A stretch of 64,000 nt of DNA from CAVQRC01 sp963715045 (GCA_963715045.1 CAVQRC010000003.1:124001-188000), one strand, 5' to 3'; positions 1 through 10,048 are shown, counted from the stretch's first letter. The notes: a model not told the origin generated them from the sequence alone. Translations and numbers: made by a program.

Positions 1-2285
1 ATCTGGCCCCCCTCAAGCAGCGGGCCGACGTGCTGGTTTCCGCCACCGCCTATCGCCCGGCCGACCAGCCGCAAGGAGCATTTCCGATCGCGATCCGGGT
101 GGGGCAACTCGCCAAGCAACTCGTGGTTTCGGGAGATCGCAAGTTCGATCAAGGCCTGCTGGGCCGAGGCATGTCGCCCGAGCAGCCGCTCCCGGCAGTG
201 CCGGTCACCTACGCCAACGCCTTTGGGGGTGAGGGATACGCGGCCAATCCATTCGGGAAGGGGTATCGCAACGATCAGGTGCCGAATATCGAATACCCGG
301 ACCAGCGGATGAAGACTCCCGGTGATCGCCCCCAGCCGGCCGGCTTCGGGCCAATCCCGCCAACCGTCGCACCGCGGAGCGACAAGATCGGCAGCTATGG
401 CGACGATTACCTCGAGAAGCACTGGCCCGCCTTTCCGCCTGACTTCGATTGGACGTTCTTCAACGCGGCACCCGACGATCAGCAGCTCGACGGGTTCCTC
501 CGCGGCGACGAACCGTTCGTGGCCCAGTCGCTGCACGTCGAGCACGCTCTCTTTCAGAGTCAGCTTCCCGGGCTGCGGATCGTTTGCGTGCGGGAAGATG
601 CCGACGGTTCGCTGAGCCTGATCCCGCTCAACCTCGATACCCTGCACGTCGACATGGAGGCCCAGCAGGCCGTCCTCCTGTGGCGGGCGATGATTCCAGT
701 CGCATCCCCCGACGTCAGCGAGATCAAGCAACTCGGTCTGCTGGTCCAGGAACTTTCGCAGCCATTGGGCACGGCCGCCGACTATCAGCGATCGCTGGCC
801 CATCTGATCGCAGAACGCGACGAAGAGTTCGAGCCGCAGGAAGAAGCCGCGGAGGAGGCCTCGAGCGGATCGACTACGGCGGATACCGCCGCCGCCGATG
901 CGGCGGCCGCTGAGGAAGACGCCCGCGAGCAGGCCGCCTTCGATGCCGAACTCGAAGCCTTCCAGACGAGCCTTGGTATCAAGACCCCCGAAAGCCCGCC
1001 GCCGAAAGAGCCGCCGCCACTCGACGAAATCGACATGTCGCCCGACGTGAAGGAAAAGGTCATGGCGACCTTCGCCGAGGCCGAAGCCCAGGACCAGGAA
1101 TTCGCCGACGAGCAGGAGGCCCGTAAGTGGACGCGGGAGAAAGTACTTGCCGCGGTCGCTGCCGGGGAGACGTTCGCGGCGATTGACCTCAGCGGTCTCG
1201 ACCTGAGTGATTGCGATCTGGCCGGGGCGAATTTCTCGCTGGCCGTCCTGCGGAAGGTCCGGTTCGAGCGGGCCCGCCTCGCTCAGGCGATATTCACCGG
1301 GGCTGACCTCGACCAGGCCGTGTTCGATGGGGCAGACCTCGCCGGGACCCAGCTCGATGAAGCCGTCCTCACGCGGACCACGTTCAAGGCCGCCATGCTC
1401 ACCGCTGCGAACCTCGCCGGCAGCGACCTGACCGATGCCAATCTCGAGGGGGCCGACCTCCGCCAGGTCCAGGCCCAGCAGGCCGTCTTCGCAGATGCGA
1501 AGTTCGCGGGCGCCCGCCTGGCCGCGGCCAATCTGACCGGCGGCAATCTCGATGGGGCGAGCCTCGCGGGATGCGACCTCAGCGATGCCGTGCTCGCCGA
1601 CGCTTCGCTGGTCGGTGTGGAAATGACCGCTACGCGAGCTCAGCCGAGCAGATCTGACCGGTGCCACGTGCGAAGCTGCCCGGATGGCGAAGGCGGTGCT
1701 CGAACAGGCCATCGCCAAAGGTACCGACTTTACCGACGCCCTGCTTACCGAGGCCGTCTTTCACGCAGGCCGATTGCGAAGCCGCCTGGTTCTCGGCCGC
1801 GCAGTTGGATCGGGCCGATTTTCGCCGGGCCAATCTGACGGACGCCCAGTTCGACGGCACGTCCGCACAGCAGACCAACTTTGCCAACACCACGATCGCC
1901 GGACTACGCGGCGGGGAACAAGCGAATCTCAGCGGAGCCATCTTCACGAACGCGGTCGGCGGCGAACCTGTGTTCGAAGACTGCACGGTCGACGGCTGCG
2001 ATTTCACCAACGCCGAAATTCCCGGGCGGGAACTTTATTCACGCCTCGGCGGTCGGAACCAACTTCCAGACCGCCAATATCAAGGCCGCCCGGTTCGACC
2101 GCGCGAAGTGCCACCAGGCTCGTTTCGACCGCGCGAACCTGTTCGAAGCATGTTTTGCCGGCGCCGATCTCAAGGAGGCCAGCCTCCGGGCCGCAAACCT
2201 GTACGGCAGTGAACTGCTCGACGCCCATATCTCAGGGATTCGGCTCGAAGACGCCAACCTGAACATGACGAAACTCGCCCGATGA
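1..2285 (+). CDS. DUF2169 / pentapeptide-repeat T6SS accessory protein (5'-partial, three frameshifts)
   Basis: The reading frame is open to the window edge, so the start lies outside. The first ~230 residues match the DUF2169 family (LAPLKQRADVLV, then TYANAFGG). DUF2169 proteins sit beside VgrG and PAAR-like genes in type VI secretion clusters and are thought to help load effectors. An acidic Ala/Glu-rich linker follows (nt ~830-1060), then pentapeptide repeats of the A(D/N)LxG type from nt ~1180 to the end, expected to form a right-handed beta-helix. The repeats change frame at ~1632, at the ttt of 1759-1761 and at the ccc of 2021-2023. Each change is one extra base and the three together restore the original frame. 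The stop overlaps the next start (ATGA at 2282), implying translational coupling. Family assignment is firm; the effector-loading role is inferred from family context. Confidence 0.85.
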
Positions 2286-4241
2286 CCGCCGAACCCGAAA
2301 AACTCGTGCGACCTCCCGAAGCCGCGCTCACGCGTGAGACGTTGCTCGAACACTTGCAGCGGGGCGAATCCCTCGAGGGGCGGCACGTCGAAGACATCGA
2401 TCTGAGCGGTTGCGATCTCTCCGGGGCACGCTTCGAGCGGGCCACGTTCACGCGGGTTAACCTGGCCGGAGCCAATCTGGCCGCGGCCCTGTTGTCGCAC
2501 GCCGTGCTCACCGACGTCGATCTCACCGCCGCCAACTGCCGCCAGGTCAACCTCGCTCATGGATTTCTCGTCAATGCCAGGTGCGACAAGACCGACTTCA
2601 GCGGGGCGGTGCTGACCGGTGTGAACGCCAACACCGAGGTCAAGAACGAAGACTATTCCGCGTTCGTCAAGACAATGCTGGATGCCAAGGTCGATCCCCG
2701 CGAGATCGGGGAGCAGCTCAAGGAGCGGATGGCCACCGACGAACGCGGTGAACTCAGTTTCCGCGAGACCGTCCTGCTCGACTGTGATCTGGCCAATGCG
2801 TGCTTCGAAGATGCGACGTTCGAAGGATGTTCGCTGGCCAACGGCAACCTGCCCGAAGCGACGTTTAGACGTTGCCGTCTGACGAACTGCGGGTTTCCCG
2901 CCGCCACGCTCAGCGATACCCGCTTCAGCGAGTGCACCTTCAGCGACATCCACCTGGAAGAAGCGATCCTGCACCGCACTGTCATCGAATCCCCGTCTCT
3001 CACCAATGTGCACTGCCACGCGGCTGACTTCAGCGGTGCCGTGTTCAAGCAGGCCGACTTCACGCAGTTCGAAGGCGTTCCCCGCAGTTGGCCCGGCTGC
3101 GAATTCGTGGATTGCCGGTTCGACGAACTCGAACCTCGAGCAAGCCGATTTCGCGGCCGCCCGCTTCGAACGTTGCTCCTGGCGAGGCGTCAAAGCCGCC
3201 CAAATCGCCCTCGCCGAGGTCGAATTCGCCGATTCGGACCTGACTGGAGTCGATTTCACCGGGGCCGATCTCCGGCTCGCGACGTTCTTGAATTGCGACC
3301 TCGCCGAAGCCGGCTTCCGCGAGTCGCAGCTCCAGGCGAACACGTTTCAAAACTGCCGATTCACCAGCGCCGACTTCCGCGAGTTGAGCGTCGCGGAAAC
3401 GAATTTCGCGGAGTCCGTCCTCGACGGCAGTTGCTTTGCCGGCTGTGACCTCAGCGACGCCATCTTCTCGGCAGCAAGCCTGCAGAACGCCGACTTTTCG
3501 GCCAGCACGCTCTCGGGAACCGACTTCACCGATGCCGACCTGCGGGCGGGCGACTTCACGGCGGCCCGGATCACGCACTGCGAGTTCGCCGGCAGTCGCC
3601 TCGATGCGGCGAATTTCACGAAATGCCACTTCGAGGGGACCGACCTGGCGGGTACCGACTTTCGCGTCTGCACCATCGCCGCCAACGTGTTCCAGTTGTG
3701 CAATCTCAAGCAGACGAACTTCGCCGGACTCGCCTGCAGTGAGTTCGACTTTACCGACTGCGATCTCGAGGGGGCCGACTTCCAGAACGCGGATCTCTCT
3801 CAGGCCACGCTGACGCAGGCGAACTTTTCCGCGGCCAACCTGGCTGGAGCTCGGCTGGTCGAGGCGCAGTGCCGCGGCACAGAATTCGTCGCGGCCAATC
3901 TCGAGCGAAGCGACCTGACGCGGATCCATGCCGTGATGGCTCGCTTCAGTGAAGCCAACCTGCAGGGGGCGATCCTCACTGAGGCCAATCTCGAGCGGGC
4001 GGAGTTCAACCACGCGGAGTGCCAGGACGCCGACTTTTCGGGCATTGCGGCGCGTTACAGCGTGTGGGCGTACGCCGCTTGTAAAGATGCCGACTTTCGC
4101 GGCAGCGACCTTCAACAGGCCGTCGTACACATGATGGACGACGAGCGGGTTCGCTGGGACAAAGCGAATCGCAAAGGTGTTCAGAAAACTGACAACGACC
4201 TGGCCACGGCCGAGAACTACCAGCCGCCCAGAAAACCTTAG
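2282..4241 (+). CDS. Long pentapeptide-repeat protein of the T6SS accessory module (one frameshift)
   Basis: About 650 residues, almost entirely pentapeptide repeats (LSGCDLSGARFERATF style), predicting a long beta-helix. A non-repeat segment interrupts the helix near residues 120-160 (KTMLDAKVDPREIGEQLKE), probably a small helical insertion. The start ATG overlaps the stop of the preceding gene. The frame changes near nt 3131 (one extra g in ctcgaac); downstream the repeats resume at once, so both halves are one gene. The gene ends 11 bp before the DUF3540 gene. In related clusters a pentapeptide protein lies between DUF2169 and DUF3540 genes and is thought to act as scaffold or adaptor for the secreted tip. 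No toxin domain is visible. Residues near the C-terminus (WAYAACKDADF, then MMDDERVRWDKAN) depart from the strict repeat and may cap the helix. Confidence 0.85.
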
Positions 4242-4252
4242 GAGACACCTTC

Positions 4253-5053
4253 ATGCAATCCACCATCGCTTCCATTGCTCGCTTTCCATCGCCCACCGCG
4301 CGTTACCTCGGGCCGGCAGAGGTCGTCTTCGCTGCCGAGGATGCCCTGCGGGTGTCGATCGACGGTGTCGAGATCGCCGCCGTAGCCGCCGTTGCGAACT
4401 ACATCCCGGCCGTCGGCGACACGGTCCTGGTGCTCGGGGACGACGCGAGCGGCCACTATGCGATTGGCGTCCTGCACACGCGGTCGCGGTCAACAACGAG
4501 CAGCGGTGAGGCACGATTCGTGCACGATCCGGAGCGGGGTTGTACGCGGATTGCGGTCGAGGAGGGCGACCTGGAACTCGTGGCGACCGGCGGCAACATC
4601 CGCCTCGTGGCCGGGGGCGGCATTGATCTGACGGGCTTTCAGCCGGTCGATATTCGCAGCCGGGTCGCCGTTCGCCTGTCGCTCATCGACCACATTGGCG
4701 GGATGCTCACCAAGCTCGGGATCACGCGTTCGCGAACGAACCTGGCAGGCGACGCCATTCGCGTCGAGGGAGAAGACGTACGAATCGCCGCTCGACAAGG
4801 GACGCTCGCGTGCGAGCAGCTCAACGGTGAATTCGATCGCGTCGACGTGAACGTCCGACGAGCCAGCTTTACGGTCGATACGATGCTGACGAAGGCGAAA
4901 AACGTCTACCACCGCGTGGCCGCCCTGTGGCAGCTGTCCGCGAATCGCACCCGCACCGTGGTCGCGGAGACGTCCCACCACAAGGCCCGCCGCGTGTACA
5001 CGAAAGCCGTCGAAGACGTCAAAATCGACGGCCAGAAAATTCACCTAGGGTAG
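4253..5053 (+). CDS. DUF3540 domain protein (T6SS accessory)
   Basis: 266 residues matching the DUF3540 family found in type VI secretion accessory clusters. A compact N-terminal domain of short beta strands (VGDTVLVLGDDASGHYAIGV) resembles the OB-like fold of phage tail-spike base proteins. It is followed by repetitive beta structure (GDLELVATGGNIRLVAGGGI) like the beta-prism of VgrG-type spikes, then a Lys/Arg-rich C-terminus. A good ribosome binding site, TAGGAGA, lies 7-8 bases before the ATG. It sits between the pentapeptide gene (11 bp upstream) and the PAAR-like gene (15 bp downstream), so the four genes look like one operon. The role as an accessory or spike-like adaptor is inferred from context and not demonstrated. 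Confidence 0.85.
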   Translation: MQSTIASIARFPSPTARYLGPAEVVFAAEDALRVSIDGVEIAAVAAVANYIPAVGDTVLVLGDDASGHYAIGVLHTRSRSTTSSGEARFVHDPERGCTRIAVEEGDLELVATGGNIRLVAGGGIDLTGFQPVDIRSRVAVRLSLIDHIGGMLTKLGITRSRTNLAGDAIRVEGEDVRIAARQGTLACEQLNGEFDRVDVNVRRASFTVDTMLTKAKNVYHRVAALWQLSANRTRTVVAETSHHKARRVYTKAVEDVKIDGQKIHLG

Positions 5054-5068
5054 CAAGGAGCGAACACC

Positions 5069-5473
5069 ATGATGCCAGCCTCGACGAAACAGGGCGGAGT
5101 CTGCTTCGCCTTTCCCGATGTCTGCAAGACGCCCACGCCGGGCGGACCCGTGCCGATTCCGTATCCCAACTTCGGCCAGGTGATGCAGTGCCAGAAGACG
5201 GCCAAGAAGGTCAAGTTCTGCAACAAGGAGGCCGCCACAAAGAAGTCGGAGATGCCTCGTTCTCAGGGAGACGAAGCCGGTACGGTAGGCGGCGTCGTTT
5301 CGAACGTGAACATGAACAAGGTCATCTACCAGAAGTGCAGCACCAAGGTCAAAGCCGAAGGGAATCAGATCGCGCACCTGCTGAGCATGACCGGCCAGAA
5401 CGGCAGCAACGCGAATATGCCGGCGGGTGCCCAGATCGCGCCGAGTCAGACCAAGGTCATCGTGATGCCGTAG
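5069..5473 (+). CDS. DUF4150 PAAR-like tip protein
   Basis: 134 residues matching DUF4150, a PAAR-like family that caps the spike of contractile secretion systems. Typical features are the opening MMPASTKQGGVCFAFPDVCKTP, the PIPYPNFG segment, a central G-rich part and a C-terminal hydrophobic TKVIVMP. Several Cys residues are present (C13, C20 and others), but I cannot assign a metal site by eye. It has no C-terminal toxin extension, unlike fused PAAR effectors, so any effector would be encoded elsewhere, probably upstream of the window. AAGGAG lies 8 bases before the ATG. The 3' end overlaps the convergent glycosyltransferase stop by 17 bp. It is the last gene of the accessory operon. Confidence 0.88.
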   Translation: MMPASTKQGGVCFAFPDVCKTPTPGGPVPIPYPNFGQVMQCQKTAKKVKFCNKEAATKKSEMPRSQGDEAGTVGGVVSNVNMNKVIYQKCSTKVKAEGNQIAHLLSMTGQNGSNANMPAGAQIAPSQTKVIVMP

Positions 5474-7295
5474 CAGGCGGGGGCGGTTCGGGGGCGAACT
5501 GGGGATAGCTGGCGAGGAAGTGCCTGCGGTCCGCCTGCACGACGGCCTCGACATCGGGACGGCTGCGACGCGTGGTGCCTTCGGCGTGAACGAGAAAAGC
5601 GGCCGGCTGATAGACGACTTTGTGACCTGCTTCGCGGGCCTTGAGGCACAAATCGAAGTCACCGAACACGAGCTGGTAGGTCGGATCGGGTGCGAAATGC
5701 TCCCGCCGACAAAGCATCGCTGCCGACGACACGGCCACGGCTTCACCCCGGATGTTGTAACAGGGTGCGTCCGGCTCGCCGTCGCCCCGATACGAGAAAA
5801 CGCCCCCGTGCTCCGGCCGGTAGCCCCAGCCCGCGAACTGGATGGTCTTGCCGTCGGGGCGGATCAGCTTGGCACCCACGATCGCGACCTGGTCGTCGTC
5901 TTGAAGTTCCGCCAGCAGCACGTCCAGCCAATCGCCGCTGAGGACCGGGCAGCAATCGTTGTGCAACAGCAGCACGAACGGTCGATCGCAAACCGCGGCC
6001 GCCTCGTGCCACGCCGGCCCCAAGCCGTCGTTTGACTCGCGACGGAGATAAACCCCCCCACGATCTTCGACGTGTTGCCGCAGGGCTGCGGGATCTTCGC
6101 TCGATCGATTGTCAACGAGAACGACGCGTACGCTCGGATTGAGTTGGGTCAGCATCTCAAGGCATTGGGTGGTGGCCTCGATCTGGTTGTGAAAGACGAC
6201 GATCGCGGTTACCTCATCCTGCCCGGGCGCTGTGTCGAGCCAGCGTGGCACCGGCGGCCGGGGCACCTGCCGCTTGCCGAGCATGGCCTCGACGCGTTCC
6301 AGGAATGTGGTCTCGGAGATCCAGCCCCGGGTACCGATATAGGCCCGCTGGCTGAGCATCGCCCAGGCGGACGGCATCTGGATCAGCTGCTTTGTGAGTT
6401 CGGCATACTGGTCCGGTTCCTCGACCAGCAGCCCGTTGTATCCATGTGTAATCACTTCGCGGTTGGCGCCGTGATCGCCGGCGATCGGCACGGCCCCGGC
6501 CGCGGAACCCTCAAGCACCGTGGCCGGAAACAGACGTCGGCTGAGGGGACTGCCGTCTGCTTCGAAGCCGGCCGTGTCCCACACGAAGGTCGCCATTGAG
6601 AGATAGGTTTGCAGTGTCCCTTGATCGGCGTTGGCGAGCAGGCGAATGTTGCTTCCGGCCGTTGCCTGCTGAAGTGCGTCGAGATACCCACCCGCTCCCG
6701 GCACGAGTCCGCCGATCAAGGCGAGTTGCCAGCGGCTCTCTTCGAGTTCCAGCGTTAGTTTTCCGAACTGCTCGATCGCGACGCGATGACCCGGATCGAT
6801 CAGCTCACTCGGCGGAACGAATCGCGCGACATGCAGGATCAGACGTTCTTTCTCAGCTTCGTTCGGCTGCCAGGTGACGGGCGGGTAGAGCCGTCCGCAC
6901 ATCCGCTGCCAGGTCTTCTCCGCCACCGCTTGCACGTATTCGCTGACCGCATACAACTCGAATTCAGGTGGGGGCACGTTGTTGTGGTGCGGGGCGAATA
7001 CCCACGCGATGTTCCGTTGGGCCAGCGGCTCGGCGTAGGAAAACGCATCGACGTTGAGCAGCAGCTCGGCCCCCCGCGTCGCTTCGCGATCGTAGGGAAC
7101 AAGTTCCAGGCCGGCCGCCCAATCGGCAACCTGCGGAGAGAGCGGTCCGGCCACGGCGAGTTGCGTCGGCATCAGCTGGGCCAGAGCCCGCGCGGCGGCA
7201 ATCGCGTACCGGGCCCAGCTCCCCATGCCACCCAGGTGACTCGAGTACACGATGGCTCGCGGCGGGGCAGGGGAGTTCGCCGTTGAATCGTTCAT
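5457..7295 (-). CDS. Two-domain glycosyltransferase (GT4-like + GT2)
   Basis: 612 residues. The N-terminal ~340 residues look like a GT-B enzyme of the GT4 type: HLGGMGSWARY near the start, a middle segment with LLEEPDQYAELTKQLI-like spacing, and GDHGANREVI in the donor-binding part. The C-terminal ~240 residues are a GT-A/GT2 domain: EVTAIVVFHNQIEATTQCLEM, VDNRSSEDP, LHNDCCPVL in place of the DxD and FGDFDLCLKAREAG. Such fusions assemble surface polysaccharides or modify glycoproteins in the cytoplasm. The ATG at 7295 is followed by a short hydrophilic leader, with no signal peptide. It is convergent with the DUF4150 gene, so it is unlikely to belong to the secretion module. Acceptor and donor cannot be read from the sequence. 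Confidence 0.85.
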   Translation of the reverse strand: MNDSTANSPAPPRAIVYSSHLGGMGSWARYAIAAARALAQLMPTQLAVAGPLSPQVADWAAGLELVPYDREATRGAELLLNVDAFSYAEPLAQRNIAWVFAPHHNNVPPPEFELYAVSEYVQAVAEKTWQRMCGRLYPPVTWQPNEAEKERLILHVARFVPPSELIDPGHRVAIEQFGKLTLELEESRWQLALIGGLVPGAGGYLDALQQATAGSNIRLLANADQGTLQTYLSMATFVWDTAGFEADGSPLSRRLFPATVLEGSAAGAVPIAGDHGANREVITHGYNGLLVEEPDQYAELTKQLIQMPSAWAMLSQRAYIGTRGWISETTFLERVEAMLGKRQVPRPPVPRWLDTAPGQDEVTAIVVFHNQIEATTQCLEMLTQLNPSVRVVLVDNRSSEDPAALRQHVEDRGGVYLRRESNDGLGPAWHEAAAVCDRPFVLLLHNDCCPVLSGDWLDVLLAELQDDDQVAIVGAKLIRPDGKTIQFAGWGYRPEHGGVFSYRGDGEPDAPCYNIRGEAVAVSSAAMLCRREHFAPDPTYQLVFGDFDLCLKAREAGHKVVYQPAAFLVHAEGTTRRSRPDVEAVVQADRRHFLASYPQFAPEPPPPATASR

Positions 7296-7518
7296 AACAA
7301 GACTGGTGGAAACGACCGATTTCGTGGCAGCGAAGCGTCAGCGGAACCATCTTCACACAATTCCCGCCACCGACCAAGACCCGGATCGCTCCCCGTATCA
7401 CCCACCGCCCAAGAAACGCGCAACAGCGGCGTCCCATCGTCCCATCCGACTTCGCTACGCTCGCAGAACTCGCGAGGCAGCTACGTCGGACTGCGGAGTC
7501 CCATGATCCGGGCGTGCT

Positions 7519-8610
7519 TCAGCCGGGCCCGCCGGCATCGCGCCGCCGGTTCGCCAGAGCCGTCCGCCACACCGTCACGAGTAGCGTGACCACGGTCAGC
7601 GGGATCACGAACCCGAACATGACGCCGACCAACGAACGCTGATAGTCACTCCCGATCGCGTCGAGCACCAGGTACGTCGTGTAGGCCAGGTAGTAGAACA
7701 AGAACAGGCCGCCTTCCCAGCGGGCGATTCCGCTGCCCGAGAAGAAGATCGGCAAACAGGCGATGGCGACGGCGATCATCACCGGCAGATCGAACGCGAG
7801 CGCCGTCTCGGAAACCTGGATCCCGTTCGGAGCGATGGCACTCGTGATCCCCAGCACACACATAATATTGAACAGGTTGCTGCCGACGACATTTCCGACC
7901 GCGATATCACGCTGGCCACGGGCAGCTGCCATGACCGAGGTGACGACTTCTGGGAGTGACGTGCCGGTGGCGACGACCGTCAACCCGATCACCAACTGAC
8001 TCACGCCGAGGGCCGTCGCAATCACGACCGCTCCCTCCACCAGACGATCGGCACCGATCGTGAGCAGGACGAGCCCGGCGATGATCATGACAGGCAGCAC
8101 TGCCATGTTCTTGGCAATACCGCGTGGCTCCAGTCGCGGGGCGTATCGCTCCGCCGCGGTCATCTTGGGTGAGCCCGTGAATCGAATACAGCAATACAAG
8201 TAGGTCAGCAGGCCGGTGCAGAGCAACAGGCCGTCCACTCGACCGATTCGTCCGTCGAGCCCGAGTACCAATAACAGGATCGACGCCGCGATCATGATCG
8301 GTACGTCGCGACGAATCAGCCGGTTGGAAACCTCCAGTGGGGCCACCAGCGCCGAGAGACCCAGGATCAGCAGCACGTTGAGAATGTTGCTGCCGATGAC
8401 GTTGCCCAGGCCGATATCAGCGCTCTGGGAGAACGCTGACTGGACCGAGACGGCCAGCTCGGGGGCACTGGTTCCGAATGAAACCACGGTCAGCCCGATC
8501 ACCAGCGGGGAAATTCGCAGGGCCTCGGCCAGCCCCGCCGCGCCGCGAACGAGCAGCTCACCGCCCACTCCGAGCAGCATCAGCCCGACCAGAATTTGCA
8601 CGTACGCCAT
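7519..8610 (-). CDS. Calcium/sodium antiporter (YrbG/CaCA family)
   Basis: About 363 residues with around ten hydrophobic segments arranged as two homologous halves. Each half carries the alpha-repeat signature of Na+/Ca2+ exchangers: SFGTSAPELAVSV followed by GNVIGSNILNVLLILG in the first, and ATGTSLPEVVTSV followed by GNVVGSNLFNIMCVLG in the second. The conserved Glu in each PE motif and the Ser/Asn-rich segments are the expected cation-binding residues. The product should exchange Na+ (or H+) for Ca2+ across the inner membrane. A TTG eight codons upstream is in frame, but the ATG at 8610 gives the usual N-terminus (MAYVQILVGLMLLGVG). It stands alone, 50 bp beyond the end of the Cys-rich gene on the same strand. 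Confidence 0.93.
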   Translation of the reverse strand: MAYVQILVGLMLLGVGGELLVRGAAGLAEALRISPLVIGLTVVSFGTSAPELAVSVQSAFSQSADIGLGNVIGSNILNVLLILGLSALVAPLEVSNRLIRRDVPIMIAASILLLVLGLDGRIGRVDGLLLCTGLLTYLYCCIRFTGSPKMTAAERYAPRLEPRGIAKNMAVLPVMIIAGLVLLTIGADRLVEGAVVIATALGVSQLVIGLTVVATGTSLPEVVTSVMAAARGQRDIAVGNVVGSNLFNIMCVLGITSAIAPNGIQVSETALAFDLPVMIAVAIACLPIFFSGSGIARWEGGLFLFYYLAYTTYLVLDAIGSDYQRSLVGVMFGFVIPLTVVTLLVTVWRTALANRRRDAGGPG

Positions 8611-8660
8611 AACAGAAGATAAGCCGTACGACAAACGTGACCAACCCGAAAACCACCAAA

Positions 8661-9533
8661 CTACTTACACATCTTGTGGAGCATCGGCAGAATCCCCTTG
8701 CCATGCTTGACTTGCTTGGTCAGTTTCTTCTTGGCATCGGCCAGGTGTTCTTTCACACTCGGTTTGCCGTGGTGCCCCGCGTCGCACTTCTGGCAACATG
8801 CCTCACAACACCAGACCTTCTTGGCGACCATTCGCGTGACTTCGACCTGACACGGCTTCTTCACGATCTCCGGAACACAGACCATCACCTTGCAGGTCTT
8901 CTCGACCGGTACCAGCTTGTAGATCGTCTCTTCGGCGCAGACCTTCTCGTCGAACTTGGGCGTCTTCACGCAGTAGTCGATGTCCTTCTTGCAGACCTCG
9001 AAGACGACGTCCTGCCGCTCGCAGTTCTGCACGCGAACCTCGTCGGTGGTCGTGGTTCGGCAGCAGGTGCAGGGAGACTCGACGCACATCGCCCCGCACT
9101 CCGTGCAGATCACCTGCCGCTTTACCCCTTCGAACATTTCGTGGACGGGGACCTTAACCGTGTCTTCGCGAATCACGGGATTCTGGACCCGCCGGCAGTT
9201 TTCTGTGGAGATCGTCTTGGTCTTGATCTCATCCTCGAGGTGGCAGCACTCACGCGTGTACTTTCGCTTTTCGGGAACGCGCTTGAAGACGGTATAGGTC
9301 TGCGTACGTTCCTTCGTGACCTTGATGATTTCGGTCTTGAGCTGCGTTTCACAGACCTTCATCGGGACCATGATCGTCTTTTGCACGAGGTGCTGATGCC
9401 CGCACTCGTGCCCGCACATCTGGCAGCACGCGTGCCGGGCCTTGCTGAGCACATGGGCGGTCGAACCGAGCGACAGCACGAGCGTCGCGGCAACAAGAGT
9501 GATCAGCGAATGGAATCGGCACACGCGAAACAT
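8661..9533 (-). CDS. Cys-rich secreted protein, YTV-like planctomycete family
   Basis: About 290 residues. The ATG at 9533 gives a clear signal peptide (FHSLITLVAATLVLSLGSTA); the in-frame GTG at 9548 only adds five residues. The mature part is rich in Cys and Lys/Glu, with repeating beta-strand-like units of the form V(x)VxKxCETQ and KKPCQVEVTRMV. It includes TQTYTVFKRVPE, which resembles the YTV motif of secreted Planctomycetota proteins. Paired cysteines (CCQMC, CTCCRTT, CCEACCQKC) suggest extensive disulfide or metal cross-links. The C-terminus is Lys-rich (KEHLADAKKKLTKQVK). A structural cell-envelope role is an inference from composition and secretion. The sub-family is my best match by motif only. 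Confidence 0.7.
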   Translation of the reverse strand: MFRVCRFHSLITLVAATLVLSLGSTAHVLSKARHACCQMCGHECGHQHLVQKTIMVPMKVCETQLKTEIIKVTKERTQTYTVFKRVPEKRKYTRECCHLEDEIKTKTISTENCRRVQNPVIREDTVKVPVHEMFEGVKRQVICTECGAMCVESPCTCCRTTTTDEVRVQNCERQDVVFEVCKKDIDYCVKTPKFDEKVCAEETIYKLVPVEKTCKVMVCVPEIVKKPCQVEVTRMVAKKVWCCEACCQKCDAGHHGKPSVKEHLADAKKKLTKQVKHGKGILPMLHKMCK

Positions 9534-10048
9534 CAGCAGGTTCCCCACTCAGAGAGGATTGAACGACGGTATCGGCTGGGCGCGGGGCCCATCGCAGGAA
9601 ATCGGCGACCGTGGATGCGATCTTTGGGAAACGCAAGAGAATCGGGGCTGTGGCGATTGGCGACTCGAGGCAAGGCCGGCAGTTTGGGCGATCCGTCGCA
9701 CATGGCATCGAGAGGGGGGTTCTCCTGTCTCACTGTTTTCCTCATTTTGCCCCGCCTTCGCAGCCGGACGAGCGGGCTTTTTCTCGATCGGCGGATTCCT
9801 ACGGGTCGAAGAAGAGCGACGAAGGGCACGCTGTGCTTCTGTCGCTTCACATGTGCCCTTCGCCACCGGAGGTCGCAATGACTAAGGCCTAATGACTAGG
9901 GAATACCGAAAGTCCAATGACGAAGGGAAGTTCGTTTGGGCATTCTTGATATGTGAATCAGTTAGTCATTGGAGCGTAGCCATGAATCATTCTCAGGCTC
10001 GCACCTTGCGTGGATGTCATACCCATAGACTCTAAGGACATCGTCGTC
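9534..10048. other. Divergent intergenic region with a perfect 10-bp inverted repeat
   Basis: No gene seen. It separates the leftward Cys-rich gene from the rightward outer-membrane gene and must hold both promoters, but I cannot place convincing -35/-10 boxes. The inverted repeat CGAAGGGCAC (9820-9829) / GTGCCCTTCG (9853-9862) is perfect, with a 23-base spacer. It is followed by low-complexity AATGACTAAGG / AATGACTAGGG-type repetition (9887-9925), a style common in planctomycete spacers. Confidence 0.6.

Noticed and set aside
2039..3343. 434-residue ORF on the minus strand
   Set aside because: Antisense to pentapeptide repeats; its regularity only mirrors the repeats.
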